A stretch of 64,000 bases of DNA from Anaerolineales bacterium (GTDB lineage Bacteria; Chloroflexota; Anaerolineae; Anaerolineales; UBA4823), in assembly GCA_003105035.1 (NCBI GenBank), contig PQAL01000001.1, positions 1-64,000 on the forward strand, written 5' to 3'. A program made the position numbers and the translations under genes. The notes below the pieces were generated by a model. It worked only from the letters and a program-made list of their open reading frames with translations. It had not been told where the DNA came from and did no database searches. The stretch's first letter is position 1, and every line of letters begins with the position of its first letter. Positions 33,628 through 42,976 of the stretch are shown piece by piece.

Positions 33628-35130
33628 TCAATCCAGACCACCAAGCTCATCCAGGATGCGCCTGGCTACCAACCGGCCTGAGATCATCGCAGTTGGCATC
33701 CCCGTGCCCGGATGCGTGCTGGCACCGACAAAGTACAGGTTTCGGAAAGTAGAGTGCCTGTTCGCGGGGCGGAAGTATGCCAGCTGGGTGAGGTTGTGCG
33801 ATAAGCCGTGCGTGGAACCTTTCACCAGATTGTAACGCTTCCTCCAGGACAACGGCGTGAAGGTGGTCTCGCATTTAATGTGGGCTTCAAGGTCTGTGAT
33901 CCCTAGCCCAGCCAGGCGGTGAAAGACATGCTTGCGCGCCAGGTCGGTGCGGTTTTCCCAGTCTTGATCGTTGGTTTCATCTAAATGCCCGACAGGCACA
34001 ATGGCTATTAATGTGTCCTGCCCTGCAGGCGCCATTGAAGGGTCCAAGCGGCTTGGGGCGTGGATGTATAAGCTGGGATTATCTGGAATATCCAGATCAT
34101 CAATGATTGATTTAAAATTTTGGCGGTAATCATCCACAAGGAATAAGGTGTGGGGGCTCAGGGTGGGATAGACCTTATCCACACCCCAGAAGAAGCTGAT
34201 CACTGAGCAGGAATACTTTTTTTTCAAGATTCTCTCTGCCATGGCGCTCTTTGGCAGGAGATTATTGTAAATGTATGGAAGATCTGCATTGGCCAGGATA
34301 ACGTCCGGCCTGATATGCTGGTTGTGTTCCAGGTCAAGCCCGGAAGCGCGTCCGTTCTCTACTCGAATGCCTTCCACGGTGGTATCGAAGGCAAATTCCA
34401 CCCCGGCCTGGCGTGCCAGGGTAGTTAGGGCTTCCACGATGCTGTACATGCCCCCTCGGGGATACCACACACCATGCTCTTGCTCAGTGTATGGCATTAA
34501 TGAGAAAGTTGCCGGAGCGTCAAACGGGCTCAGACCCATGTAAACGTCCTGGAATGAAAAGGCTGCCTTTAATCTGGGGTTCTTGAAGTAAGCCGACATG
34601 TGGTCATAATGCTTCACCAAAGGCTTAACCTGATAAATGAGCGGCAAGTTGCTTAAACAGAAAAAATCAGAAAATCGGCGAAAATCGCGATCCACCAGCT
34701 TTCGCATGGCAAGCTCATAATGCCGTCGCCCTTCTGCGTGGTAGCGAACAAACTTCTTATAAGCGCCAGCCTCGATCGATTCAAGCTGTTTTTGAAGCGA
34801 GCCCATATCCGAGGTAAGGGCCAGCTGGCTGCCATCATCGAAAACAAGGTGATAGCTTGGGTCAACATGTTGCAAGTCCAACAATTCCTGCATGGGAGTG
34901 CCCAATGCAGAAAATTCTTGTTCATAAACCTGATGCATGACCATCAAGGTCGGGCCAGTATCAAAATGATGCCCCTCAAGCTCGATCCAATCGCAACGCC
35001 CACCTGGGTGAGGGTTCTTCTCGAACACAGTCACATGTAAGCCTTGTGACGCCAGGTGGATTGCCGCACAGATGCCCCCCACCCCCGCCCCAATGACAGC
35101 CACAGATTTGGATTTCATCATTCCTCGCAT
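33628..35130 (-). CDS. crtI: Phytoene desaturase (CrtI type)
   Basis: The 500-residue FAD-dependent desaturase has the N-terminal dinucleotide motif VIGAGVGGICAAIHLASQG with VTVFEKNPHPGGR, and the C-terminal carotenoid signature YFVGASTHPGTGMPTAMISG. CrtI enzymes introduce double bases into phytoene at the membrane, giving coloured carotenes such as lycopene; the exact number of steps cannot be read. The start is ambiguous: ATGs at 35130, 35121 and 35118. The last is nicely spaced from GAGGA and forms an ATGATG start around the crtB stop. It overlaps crtB, forming a two-gene carotenoid operon upstream of the heliorhodopsin promoter. Confidence 0.93.
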   Translation of the reverse strand: MRGMMKSKSVAVIGAGVGGICAAIHLASQGLHVTVFEKNPHPGGRCDWIELEGHHFDTGPTLMVMHQVYEQEFSALGTPMQELLDLQHVDPSYHLVFDDGSQLALTSDMGSLQKQLESIEAGAYKKFVRYHAEGRRHYELAMRKLVDRDFRRFSDFFCLSNLPLIYQVKPLVKHYDHMSAYFKNPRLKAAFSFQDVYMGLSPFDAPATFSLMPYTEQEHGVWYPRGGMYSIVEALTTLARQAGVEFAFDTTVEGIRVENGRASGLDLEHNQHIRPDVILANADLPYIYNNLLPKSAMAERILKKKYSCSVISFFWGVDKVYPTLSPHTLFLVDDYRQNFKSIIDDLDIPDNPSLYIHAPSRLDPSMAPAGQDTLIAIVPVGHLDETNDQDWENRTDLARKHVFHRLAGLGITDLEAHIKCETTFTPLSWRKRYNLVKGSTHGLSHNLTQLAYFRPANRHSTFRNLYFVGASTHPGTGMPTAMISGRLVARRILDELGGLD

Positions 35131-36083
35131 TGATCCGATAAAGTGAATATCTCCACCGGTTCAGTCGTTCTCCAACGTATGCGCAGCAAAGCTTTGATGA
35201 CATACACGGCTATCCATAGGAAGACTTTAAATTTCTTCCTTTCAGGATAATCAGCCTTAAGGCAATATTTGTTCCTCTCGATTGCCTTCAACATCCATTC
35301 AAAGCGGGCCAGGTAAGCAAACCCTGCCAGGCGGCAGCGCAAGCTTTTCACCGTACTCACATATGCTCTGCCTGTCTCAAAATACTCATGTGCCAGCCTG
35401 GCGCGCTCATAAATCCACCTTCGGACTGCGGGTTTATGTAAATCCTCCGGGGCAAGTGCCTCCGATGATAGGATTTCACGCGGGGCATTATAGTAACCCA
35501 GATCAATATCACACACCATATCACGCAGCATGTGCACCATGTGGGCGCCGACCACCGCATGGTACCGTGTTGGTCCCTGGGGTGGTGGCTGATCATGACC
35601 AAAGAAGTAGAACATATACTCCGTGACGGCCCGGGAAAGTGCCTGGGAATATTCTGCAAGCTCTGCCTGGGAGATCAGCCGCCCACGGCGGTCAACATCG
35701 AATGTCATCACCTGCATCATGTTATGTAGATAAATCGATAAACCACTTTCACTATCGGGATCACTATCCACGAGGTCCAGTAGCATCTGCTCTTCAAGGT
35801 TGGTTATAGCAGGAGGTTCACCTCGATAACAAGCATCCAGCAATGATTGCTGATGCACGACGAATGCGAGTTTATCTTGCTGAGTGCCGGTCTCCGAGTC
35901 AAGCCAGTCATCCACCCAGCGAAAGTAAGCGTAAGCACGGAAGGCCCGCTGCAAGCGATCTTTGTCTGCCAGCCAGCGCAGGGTGTAATAGGTCTGCTTG
36001 CTGGCAACTCTGGTGATCCTGGCAGCTAAATGCTGCTTTTCCCCTTCATCTGAAGAGCTATTAGGAAAGATGGAAATTAACAT
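35118..36083 (-). CDS. crtB: Phytoene/squalene synthase family (CrtB type)
   Basis: From the ATG at 36083 this is a 321-residue prenyl synthase; the frame extends to a TTG at 36128. The first aspartate-rich region is AYFRWVDDWLDSE and the second HMLRDMVCDIDLGYYNAPRE. The latter is slightly unusual compared with typical phytoene synthases, but the overall pattern (ASKQTYYTLRWLADKDRLQ, VGAHMVHMLRDM) fits head-to-head condensation of two geranylgeranyl diphosphates. Coupling to crtI through a 3' overlap supports phytoene rather than squalene synthesis. No geranylgeranyl diphosphate synthase or lycopene cyclase gene is nearby, so the pathway must be completed from elsewhere. Confidence 0.88.
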   Translation of the reverse strand: MLISIFPNSSSDEGEKQHLAARITRVASKQTYYTLRWLADKDRLQRAFRAYAYFRWVDDWLDSETGTQQDKLAFVVHQQSLLDACYRGEPPAITNLEEQMLLDLVDSDPDSESGLSIYLHNMMQVMTFDVDRRGRLISQAELAEYSQALSRAVTEYMFYFFGHDQPPPQGPTRYHAVVGAHMVHMLRDMVCDIDLGYYNAPREILSSEALAPEDLHKPAVRRWIYERARLAHEYFETGRAYVSTVKSLRCRLAGFAYLARFEWMLKAIERNKYCLKADYPERKKFKVFLWIAVYVIKALLRIRWRTTEPVEIFTLSDQCEE

Positions 36084-36255
36084 ATTTCTGGTAGCTTTCC
36101 TGAGTATGACGCATAAGTATACTCCCAATTATGGACGTTTGTTTATTGGGTCTGCTTATATAATCTCAGGGAAGAAATTAAAAAATAATGAAAACACCCA
36201 GCTATTATTTTGGAACGGCGCCACAAACAAAGTGTATCAGCAAGGCATGGGAGGG

Positions 36256-37398
36256 TCATGCAGAGAATGGAACCAACCCCCGGTAGAGGGATTGCAGGTA
36301 TTCCATTTCCAATTCGTAGTTATATTTTTGCACCACCACCTGGCGTGCTACTCGTCCCAAATCTGCTGCCAGCTCGGGTTGGTCGAGGAGATGGCAAATG
36401 GCCTCTGCCAGCGGTTTGCTTTTACCTACAGGTACCAGATAACCATCTTGTTTATTGGTAATGAGCTCTCGAACCGAAGCCAGGTCCGAACATACCACCG
36501 GCCGCCCACAGGCCATGGCCTCCAAGACTGAAATCGGAGTGCCATCCGAAGACGGCACGGAAACCACCACATCGCTCATGCAATATAGCGCAGCCAGTTC
36601 GGAGCGATCCTGGGTTTGTGGGAGCCAACGAACATGGCTATCCAAATCCATATTTTTTATCAGTTCATCAAGCTGGGACTTATATGAAAGATCTGTGTTG
36701 TAGCTTGAAAGGAGAAATATGGTATCTGGAAAGCACTTGAGAACCTGCGCCACAGCTTCAATAACGATATTGATGTTGTAGATAGGCCGGGGTGCCCGTG
36801 CACTGAGCACAAGATGCGCAGTGACAGGTAAACCCATCTTGTGTCGCCAGGCAGCGATTTCCATCGTGGTTGGAGGTACTGGATTGAAAATGTCTACTTC
36901 AACCCCAAATTGGACCGGCTTAATTGTAGATTTTTTAGCGCCAAGCTTGATGACCTGCTCCTGCATGGTTTGCGAATTCACCGTCACCAGGTCAGCGCGT
37001 TTCAAGGTGTAGTTAGCGAGGAATTTCGCTACTCGCGAGTGCTGCGGTTGAAGGAATACATCACTACCCCAGGGTGTGACCACCAGGGGATGAAAGTTAC
37101 TGGCAGCTCCCAGCCATCCAGCAGAATTGACCCGGTGGGCATGCAGGATATCCGGTTGCCATTGGCGTAAAAATCGCCTCAGCCAGACCGTCCAGATCGG
37201 GAAACGGATAATGGGGGCGTAGAATTTCTTTGAAAGGTCAATCAACGTCACTTCAGGCCAGGGCTGTTGGGCGGGTACATCAGCCAACAAGCAAATGGAA
37301 TGCCCCTGTTTAACGAACCAATTAACCCAACGATGTGTGTGAGGGCTATTGGGATTGGAAATATAGCACAGGCGTAGTTTTTCCTTCGTTGCCATCAT
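36256..37398 (-). CDS. Glycosyltransferase, GT4 family
   Basis: This 380-residue GT-B fold enzyme has a Rossmann-like N-terminal half (LRLCYISNPNSPHTHRWVNWFVKQGH) and a C-terminal GT4 nucleotide-sugar site: SSDGTPISVLEAMACGRPVVCSD, which carries the E-x7-E-type region. It probably adds a sugar from a nucleotide donor to a lipid-linked glycan on the cytoplasmic face. It is the last of a minus-strand glycan cluster (flippase and three transferases), and ~170 bp separate it from crtB. Donor and acceptor are unknown. Confidence 0.88.
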   Translation of the reverse strand: MMATKEKLRLCYISNPNSPHTHRWVNWFVKQGHSICLLADVPAQQPWPEVTLIDLSKKFYAPIIRFPIWTVWLRRFLRQWQPDILHAHRVNSAGWLGAASNFHPLVVTPWGSDVFLQPQHSRVAKFLANYTLKRADLVTVNSQTMQEQVIKLGAKKSTIKPVQFGVEVDIFNPVPPTTMEIAAWRHKMGLPVTAHLVLSARAPRPIYNINIVIEAVAQVLKCFPDTIFLLSSYNTDLSYKSQLDELIKNMDLDSHVRWLPQTQDRSELAALYCMSDVVVSVPSSDGTPISVLEAMACGRPVVCSDLASVRELITNKQDGYLVPVGKSKPLAEAICHLLDQPELAADLGRVARQVVVQKYNYELEMEYLQSLYRGLVPFSA

Positions 37399-37423
37399 TT
37401 ATCACCACAAGCAATCGGATCAC

Positions 37424-38671
37424 TCATGAGCTGATGTCGGTGAATAAATCGGCCAGCTGTCGAGTTAACTCTCGCCGTTCGAATGAGCTGATGAGGTCCA
37501 TATCAGAGTTGATGGTGAGCTCACCAGCTTCCCACAACTGGTATAACCTTGCCAGCGTATCGGCAATTTGATCAATATCGGTAGCCGCTACCAGCCAACC
37601 CGCGCGTGCATTTCGTATCAGGTCAGCACTCTCACCTGTATCGTCTAGGTACAATATCGGAATCCTGCTGGCTAAATACTCATATATCTTGGCGGGGATA
37701 AAGAGTTCCGCGCCAGGGCCGTAGTAGGGGATGAGCAAGAGTAAGTCGGAAGAACTCGCTTGCTCCATCGCAACACGATGGGGCAAGAAACCGAGAAGCT
37801 CAACCTGCCCGTCAAGCGAGTATCGTTCGATCAACCTACGAGAATACCGATCAATATTACCAATAAATCGCACCCTTACTTTATTTCGAGGTAATTTTCC
37901 ACTCTGGAATGTCTGATACAAGGCGCTGAGGAAATAACTTGCTGAGCGCGATTTTTGGTACAAGGACCCAAGGTGGACGAGGGTGAAGCTATCCCTCCTT
38001 ATCAAATCTGTCCTTTGTGCAGGTAGGTCAGCCTGGTCATAACCATTCGGGATGATCAGGAATTTTTCAGGGTTCAAAGAAGAGTACTTCTTCTGGTAAT
38101 GCTGTAACGACCTTTGTGTATTTAAAATCACCCGATCTGCTTCACTGAAAACACGGCGCTCAAGGTTTTCATTAATCCGGCGATGGATTGTGGTTGGGAA
38201 GGAGAGGAATGGATTTCCAACCCATGGATCACGAAAATCAGCCACCCAGGGCAGGCCAGTCTGATGGTGGAGCTTGCGGGCCACCAAATGGGAAGTGTAA
38301 GGGGACGAAGATGAGTAAATCACCGATATCGTATTCGGAACAATAACTTTTCTCCCCGCCGAGGTAGCAAAGGGGAACCAACCAATCTGCTCATCCACGA
38401 TCAGGAACCAGCGGGTGATGAAGTTCCTCAGGCGAAATGGCAGACGACTTGGCAGGTGTAGGATGAAGGTGCGGTTAATTGGCAGGTCCGTAGGAATTTC
38501 CTCGCCCAGGCTCGTGTCCTGCAAGGTAGATCCATGCTTCACGGTGAGGACATACGGCTGCCATCCATGATCAGGCAGATATCTTACGAATTTTAATGTA
38601 CGCTGGACACCTACTCCACCCATGGGAGGGAAAAAATAAGCAATCATCAACACACGAGGCGATGGTAACAT
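37424..38671 (-). CDS. Glycosyltransferase, GT4-like
   Basis: This 415-residue GT-B protein starts MLPSPRVLMIAYFFPPMGGVGVQR, a donor-family hallmark of EPS and O-antigen transferases. Its C-terminal half contains LLLIPYYGPGAELFIPAKIYEYLASRIPILYL, corresponding to the nucleotide-sugar-binding region, where IPAKIYEYLA replaces the classical GT4 acid motif. It lies 25 bases upstream of the next transferase gene on the same strand and is likely co-transcribed with it. Confidence 0.86.
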   Translation of the reverse strand: MLPSPRVLMIAYFFPPMGGVGVQRTLKFVRYLPDHGWQPYVLTVKHGSTLQDTSLGEEIPTDLPINRTFILHLPSRLPFRLRNFITRWFLIVDEQIGWFPFATSAGRKVIVPNTISVIYSSSSPYTSHLVARKLHHQTGLPWVADFRDPWVGNPFLSFPTTIHRRINENLERRVFSEADRVILNTQRSLQHYQKKYSSLNPEKFLIIPNGYDQADLPAQRTDLIRRDSFTLVHLGSLYQKSRSASYFLSALYQTFQSGKLPRNKVRVRFIGNIDRYSRRLIERYSLDGQVELLGFLPHRVAMEQASSSDLLLLIPYYGPGAELFIPAKIYEYLASRIPILYLDDTGESADLIRNARAGWLVAATDIDQIADTLARLYQLWEAGELTINSDMDLISSFERRELTRQLADLFTDISS

Positions 38672-38803
38672 AGTAATTTGTATTAACGAGTGTACCAGGA
38701 CTGCCTACAATAATGGGTTCGCTGCGAACCGGAAGTGTTTTCCTGAATCAAGCTGGGGGGAAGTGTACTGTTGTCCATAATCAATGCGCCGATGAAGAGC
38801 TTT

Positions 38804-39970
38804 TTAAACAGCCTGGCGTTCGAATGCATGGCGGTCATTATTCACCTGTTGATAGATTTGATCAAACCTTGTACTGACAACTTCTGGACTAAAGTGTGCA
38901 ACTGCATACTGTCGGATGTGAGCAGAATTATATGCGCTCAGATTATCCAACACAGAGCGCAATTTACTCACCAAATCATCGACATTACCAGATCGAAAAA
39001 GCAAGCCGACAGCCGGAGTAATTACCTCAGGAATGCCACCAATATCTGGTGCAACCACCGGTAGGCCACAGGCAAGTGCTTCCAAAATGACGGCCGGCTG
39101 GCTCTCAAAGGTGCTGCTGAGCAAGAATACGCTTGAGCGTCTAAGCATATCTGCCAGTTGTGACTTCGGCAGCCCACCATGGAAACGGACCCATTCCGAC
39201 AACCCTAGATCCTTTGTCAATGTCTCAAGATTCTGCCTTTCCGGTCCATCACCGGCAATGTTTAGCACAACTCTGATCCCTTGCTGGTGAAGGCGGGCAA
39301 TCCCCTGGATCGCCAGATGGACGGCTTTCTCCTCGCTCAAACGGGCGATGATCGTAATCTCACAATATGTACTGACCACTTGCTCTCCATCCGTCGCTGG
39401 ATAGAATATATCCATATCGACCACATTTTGTACTGGCACTATTGGTCGTGTGATCCCAAAACTTCTCATCTGCCGACCGAGGCTATCACACACTGGCAGG
39501 ATCACGTCAACCCGGTTCATAAAGTAGCGAATCAAGGGTATCTGGCTGGGTTTTAATCGGTTGCGTGCATACGCACTGCTGTGCTCGCTAAGCACCACAG
39601 GGATGTTCGCTAGACGACCAAGAACAACCGCTACATCGGCTGTGTTGTTGACATTTGCATGGATGATATCAGGGCGACTGGCATCCTGGGTGGATCGCTT
39701 AAAAACTTGCCACGCACCATTCAGCTGCCTGATCCAGGTGCTGCCGGGAATAATCAGGCGGCGATACGATAACTGATAGATCGTCAAATTTTGATTTTCG
39801 ATGCGTGATGTGATTTGGATCGAACTCGATGACGCGGAATCCACTCCATGGATATATAACACAGACACCTTGTGCAATTTTGCAATGGAACGGGCATGCT
39901 CCAAGATAAATATCCCATAGTAAGGTCTTTGCTCGGTGGGGAACCACTCGGTGACAAAAAAAACATGCAC
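38804..39970 (-). CDS. Glycosyltransferase, GT4 family
   Basis: This 388-residue GT-B enzyme starts at GTG (MHVFFVTEWFPTEQRPYYGIFI) and carries a complete GT4 donor site: SSTFESQPAVILEALACGLPVVAPDIGG. The GTG shares its first G with the TAG stop of the flippase gene (one-base overlap), so the two are translationally coupled. It probably extends a lipid-linked exopolysaccharide repeat unit before export. Confidence 0.9.
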   Translation of the reverse strand: MHVFFVTEWFPTEQRPYYGIFILEHARSIAKLHKVSVLYIHGVDSASSSSIQITSRIENQNLTIYQLSYRRLIIPGSTWIRQLNGAWQVFKRSTQDASRPDIIHANVNNTADVAVVLGRLANIPVVLSEHSSAYARNRLKPSQIPLIRYFMNRVDVILPVCDSLGRQMRSFGITRPIVPVQNVVDMDIFYPATDGEQVVSTYCEITIIARLSEEKAVHLAIQGIARLHQQGIRVVLNIAGDGPERQNLETLTKDLGLSEWVRFHGGLPKSQLADMLRRSSVFLLSSTFESQPAVILEALACGLPVVAPDIGGIPEVITPAVGLLFRSGNVDDLVSKLRSVLDNLSAYNSAHIRQYAVAHFSPEVVSTRFDQIYQQVNNDRHAFERQAV

Positions 39971-41316
39971 TAGATATTCCCTTTACGGTGCGAGACAGCT
40001 CCAAAGACCTGCCTGGCAATCGCTAGGCCACGGCTTACCAGATATTTAATATCCTCACGCCGAGGGATCAACAGGGCTCCTGGAAGTGTACCCGTTTCAT
40101 GTGAAAACCAGAACACTGCCAGGCTACCGCTGGTAATGTAAGCGATCGAGGAAGCGATTGCTGCGCCATTGATGCTAAAACGGGGAATGAGCAGCAGGTC
40201 CAGTGTGATGGTCACGAAAATGGTAATCCCCGCAGAATATGCCGAATATTGTGGCTTTCCCCGTCCACTCAGGTCAGCCGAGATGATCTTGGCGACTGTA
40301 ATACCTACGATGCCAGGCAGTAGTAAAAGGAAAGGCTGGACTGCTGGACGGTAAGCCTCACCATAGAAGCTGACCAGCAGCCAGCCGCCCACAAGGCCGA
40401 AAACAATGGCAGCCAGAACGACTACCAGCAAAGTCTGCCGGCAAGCTTGAGGCGTGATGCGGTTGGCGGTGTCTTTGTCCAGGCTGGAAACTTTCGGGAA
40501 TAAAGCCCCGCTGACCGCATTAGGGAGATACCAGAGCAGCTCGGCCATGGTGACACTTGTGGTGTATTGCCCAACAGCAGCTACTCCGCGGAAGAAATTA
40601 ACCAGGAAACTATCCAGGCGATAATTAAAGAAAGTTAGCAGGTTCCCAGCATAACTCCTGGCACCATAACTTAACGCCGGCTGAACCACGCCTCTCAGCT
40701 GGCTCAGTTTCAGGTTGAAATCACTCCTTAGCAGCCACAAGGCAAACAATAATGCCAAGACATTAGCGGACAGCCAGGCGATCACTGCCCCGGTGACCCC
40801 CGCCGAAAGTGCACTCGAGGTGATTTGAAACCCAAGGTTGCTTAGTACCCGCAAGATATCAACAGAGTTATAAGCGATCATGCGCTGCTGACCCAGGAGC
40901 AGGCTGGCCAGGAATGAAGCCACCAGGCTCAAGGGCAAGCCCAGCATAGCCCAGAGGATCAGCTGCGGGTCTGAACCTGCCAGGATGTTATTCACCAGGA
41001 AATATTTATATGCCAGGTAGAATAAAAATCCACCCAGAATGCTTAGTAATAGACCGCCAGCTATTGCCAGCGTAAACATCTGTCGGGTGGAGTACTTTTT
41101 AGAAGCAGTGAAGTAGGAAATCGCCCCGTTTAGACCCAGGTTGCAGATGATGATCACCAGACCACTGCTAAGTAAGGTGAGATTGTAAATCCCCTTAAAT
41201 TGTGGGCCGAGAGTGCGGGCAACAACCACACTGGTCGCAAAACGGCCAGCAAAACTGACGATAGAGGCAATAAAAAGCACCGACGTGCCTGCTATCAAGC
41301 CAGTTTGTTTATTCAT
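39970..41316 (-). CDS. Polysaccharide flippase (Wzx/MATE-like, MOP superfamily)
   Basis: The 448-residue integral membrane protein has about 12-14 helices. It has the Wzx-type start GTSVLFIASIVSFAGRFATSVVVARTLGPQFKGIYNL and the central NYRLDSFLVNFFRGVAAVGQYTTSVTMAELLW segment. It would move lipid-linked oligosaccharides across the cytoplasmic membrane. It is the first gene of the minus-strand glycan cluster and is divergent from the ferritin-like VIT1 gene. The ~185-bp divergent gap must hold promoters, but none is clear to me. Confidence 0.9.
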   Translation of the reverse strand: MNKQTGLIAGTSVLFIASIVSFAGRFATSVVVARTLGPQFKGIYNLTLLSSGLVIIICNLGLNGAISYFTASKKYSTRQMFTLAIAGGLLLSILGGFLFYLAYKYFLVNNILAGSDPQLILWAMLGLPLSLVASFLASLLLGQQRMIAYNSVDILRVLSNLGFQITSSALSAGVTGAVIAWLSANVLALLFALWLLRSDFNLKLSQLRGVVQPALSYGARSYAGNLLTFFNYRLDSFLVNFFRGVAAVGQYTTSVTMAELLWYLPNAVSGALFPKVSSLDKDTANRITPQACRQTLLVVVLAAIVFGLVGGWLLVSFYGEAYRPAVQPFLLLLPGIVGITVAKIISADLSGRGKPQYSAYSAGITIFVTITLDLLLIPRFSINGAAIASSIAYITSGSLAVFWFSHETGTLPGALLIPRREDIKYLVSRGLAIARQVFGAVSHRKGNI

Positions 41317-41501
41317 GAGGATTATTATAATCGAGTAAAAGTTTTCCTTTTCTCAGACCAAGCAGCCATGATCTGGGTTCGTTTCGGGTGGATAACTCAG
41401 CAAGAATCGTTAGCTGGTAAGGATCCGTAGATATCCGCGAAGGATTATGGTGGTAAGATAAATCATACCTTGGATAAAATCAGCTGAAAATGGAGAGTTC
41501 T

Positions 41502-42623
41502 ATGGATGAGAATGAGCATACCGCCGCTATAGCCAGCCTGAACGACGAGATCAACGGTGCTTATCTTTATGACAACCTGGCGCAGGTTGAGAAGGATAGC
41601 CGACTGGCAGAAGTTTATCATCGGATGGCAGACGTGGAGCGCAGGCATGCTACCGAATGGGTTGAACGCTTGAAAGCTGATGGGGTGTCAATCCCGGAAT
41701 TTAAACCGAGTTGGCGCAGTCGCACGCTTGCTTGGGCTGCCCGGCGTTTTGGTGTAGCTGCAGTCTTGCCGACCATTATGGGTAACGAACAAAAGGATAG
41801 CCGGAAATATGCCCACACTGCTAACAGTGCCGGCATGGCAGCTGATGAGGCATCTCATAATCGTCTATTGAACCATGTCGCCCGTTCCATGAAAGGTGGT
41901 ATGGAAGGTGGGAGCTTGGCCCAGCTGGAAGGCAGGCATCGCGCGGGAGGCGGAAATGCGTTGCGGGCAGCAGTGCTTGGAGCCAATGACGGCCTGGTTT
42001 CAAATCTCAGCCTGGTAATGGGTGTGGCTGGAGCGGCATTAAGTAACACGACCATCCTGGTGACAGGGATGGCTGGTCTGCTGGCAGGTGCGATCTCCAT
42101 GGCACTGGGTGAATGGCTTTCAGTGCAAAGCTCGCGCGAGCTGTATAAACACCAGATAGGGATCGAAAAAGCCGAGCTGATGGCCGCCCCGCAGGAAGAG
42201 GCGGAAGAGCTGGCTTTGATTTATGAAGCACGCGGCCTACCCAGGGAAGATGCTCAACGTATGGCCCAGCATATCATCAGTGACCCATCCTCCGCGCTGG
42301 AAACTCTTTCTCGCGAGGAGCTCAACGTGGATCCATCAGAGCTAGGTGGCTCTGCCTGGGAGGCTGCCCTGACTTCGTTTTTCCTGTTTTCGGTTGGCGC
42401 GATCATACCAGTGCTACCATATATCTTCCTGAATGGATACACAGCGGTGATAGTGAGCACGGTCTTGAGTGCCTTTGGCTTGTTTGCCATTGGGTCTGGT
42501 ATCACCCTGTTCACAGGGCGCAGCGTGCTGTACTCTGGCTTCCGGCAAGTGCTATTCGGGCTTGTGGCTGCCGGGATCACCTTCGGTCTGGGCAAGTTGA
42601 TCGGAGGTAACCTGGCTGGCTAA
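41502..42623 (+). CDS. Ferritin-like domain-VIT1/CCC1 iron-manganese transporter (MbfA-like)
   Basis: I start at the ATG at 41502 because GGAGAG lies just upstream; the frame begins four codons earlier. The 373-residue protein has an N-terminal rubrerythrin/erythrin-vacuolar domain (~5-110) with EINGAYLYDNLAQVEKDSR and MADVERRHATEW carrying E and ExxH metal ligands. A VIT1/CCC1 transporter follows (~150-373) with about five helices: AAVLGANDGLVSNLSLVMGV and AGAISMALGEWLSV. MbfA-type proteins sense or oxidise iron and export it, protecting from peroxide and iron stress. The gene appears monocistronic. Confidence 0.92.
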   Translation: MDENEHTAAIASLNDEINGAYLYDNLAQVEKDSRLAEVYHRMADVERRHATEWVERLKADGVSIPEFKPSWRSRTLAWAARRFGVAAVLPTIMGNEQKDSRKYAHTANSAGMAADEASHNRLLNHVARSMKGGMEGGSLAQLEGRHRAGGGNALRAAVLGANDGLVSNLSLVMGVAGAALSNTTILVTGMAGLLAGAISMALGEWLSVQSSRELYKHQIGIEKAELMAAPQEEAEELALIYEARGLPREDAQRMAQHIISDPSSALETLSREELNVDPSELGGSAWEAALTSFFLFSVGAIIPVLPYIFLNGYTAVIVSTVLSAFGLFAIGSGITLFTGRSVLYSGFRQVLFGLVAAGITFGLGKLIGGNLAG

Positions 42624-42650
42624 GCTATCTCTTCATAGGTCGTTCAGAGT

Positions 42651-42678
42651 AAAAAAAACCAAGGTTTCTAGGCTTGGT
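42651..42678 (-). terminator. Terminator at the end of the minus-strand sulfite-oxidase-like operon
   Basis: On the minus strand a six-base stem ACCAAG/CTTGGT is followed by eight T. The stop codon of the zinc-ribbon gene (42668-42670) lies in the loop. It may also act weakly for the plus-strand VIT1 gene. Confidence 0.65.
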
Positions 42679-42964
42679 CTTTGCGGGGGATGCATAGGTA
42701 GGATGCGCCGCGCACATCCAGGTAAATCTCACCGGGGGTGACAGCCAGGCGCATGATGATTCCCTGACAGTCCGGACAACGGATTACATATCCCGGGCTT
42801 TCTACGAATGCCAATAACCGGCCTACTGCACTGATGCTTCCACAGGCAGCACACTCAACCGGAGCAAGGGTCATTTCAACGCTAAATAAATCGTACAAAA
42901 TGCCGGCGATAGCGTTGCCATCCAACATGAGTGATTGGGTCTCATCCAATGTCTCAGTATTCAT
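42668..42964 (-). CDS. Small zinc-ribbon protein (DUF6510-like)
   Basis: The 98-residue protein has a four-cysteine zinc ribbon: CAAC at ~39-42 and CPDC at ~72-75. The LDGNAIAGILYDLFSVEMT start and the GEIYLDVRGASYLCIP end match the DUF6510 pattern as I recall it. The role is unknown. It follows the ferredoxin-reductase-like gene by 12 bases in a conserved-looking three-gene set with the sulfite-oxidase-like enzyme, suggesting an accessory or assembly role (inference). Confidence 0.78.
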   Translation of the reverse strand: MNTETLDETQSLMLDGNAIAGILYDLFSVEMTLAPVECAACGSISAVGRLLAFVESPGYVIRCPDCQGIIMRLAVTPGEIYLDVRGASYLCIPRKDQA

Positions 42965-42976
42965 CTCTCGCCTCGC

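Noticed and set aside
35998-36531. 177-residue plus-strand frame between phytoene synthase and GT4 genes
   Set aside because: Overlaps both real genes antisense and its translation has no family-like features.
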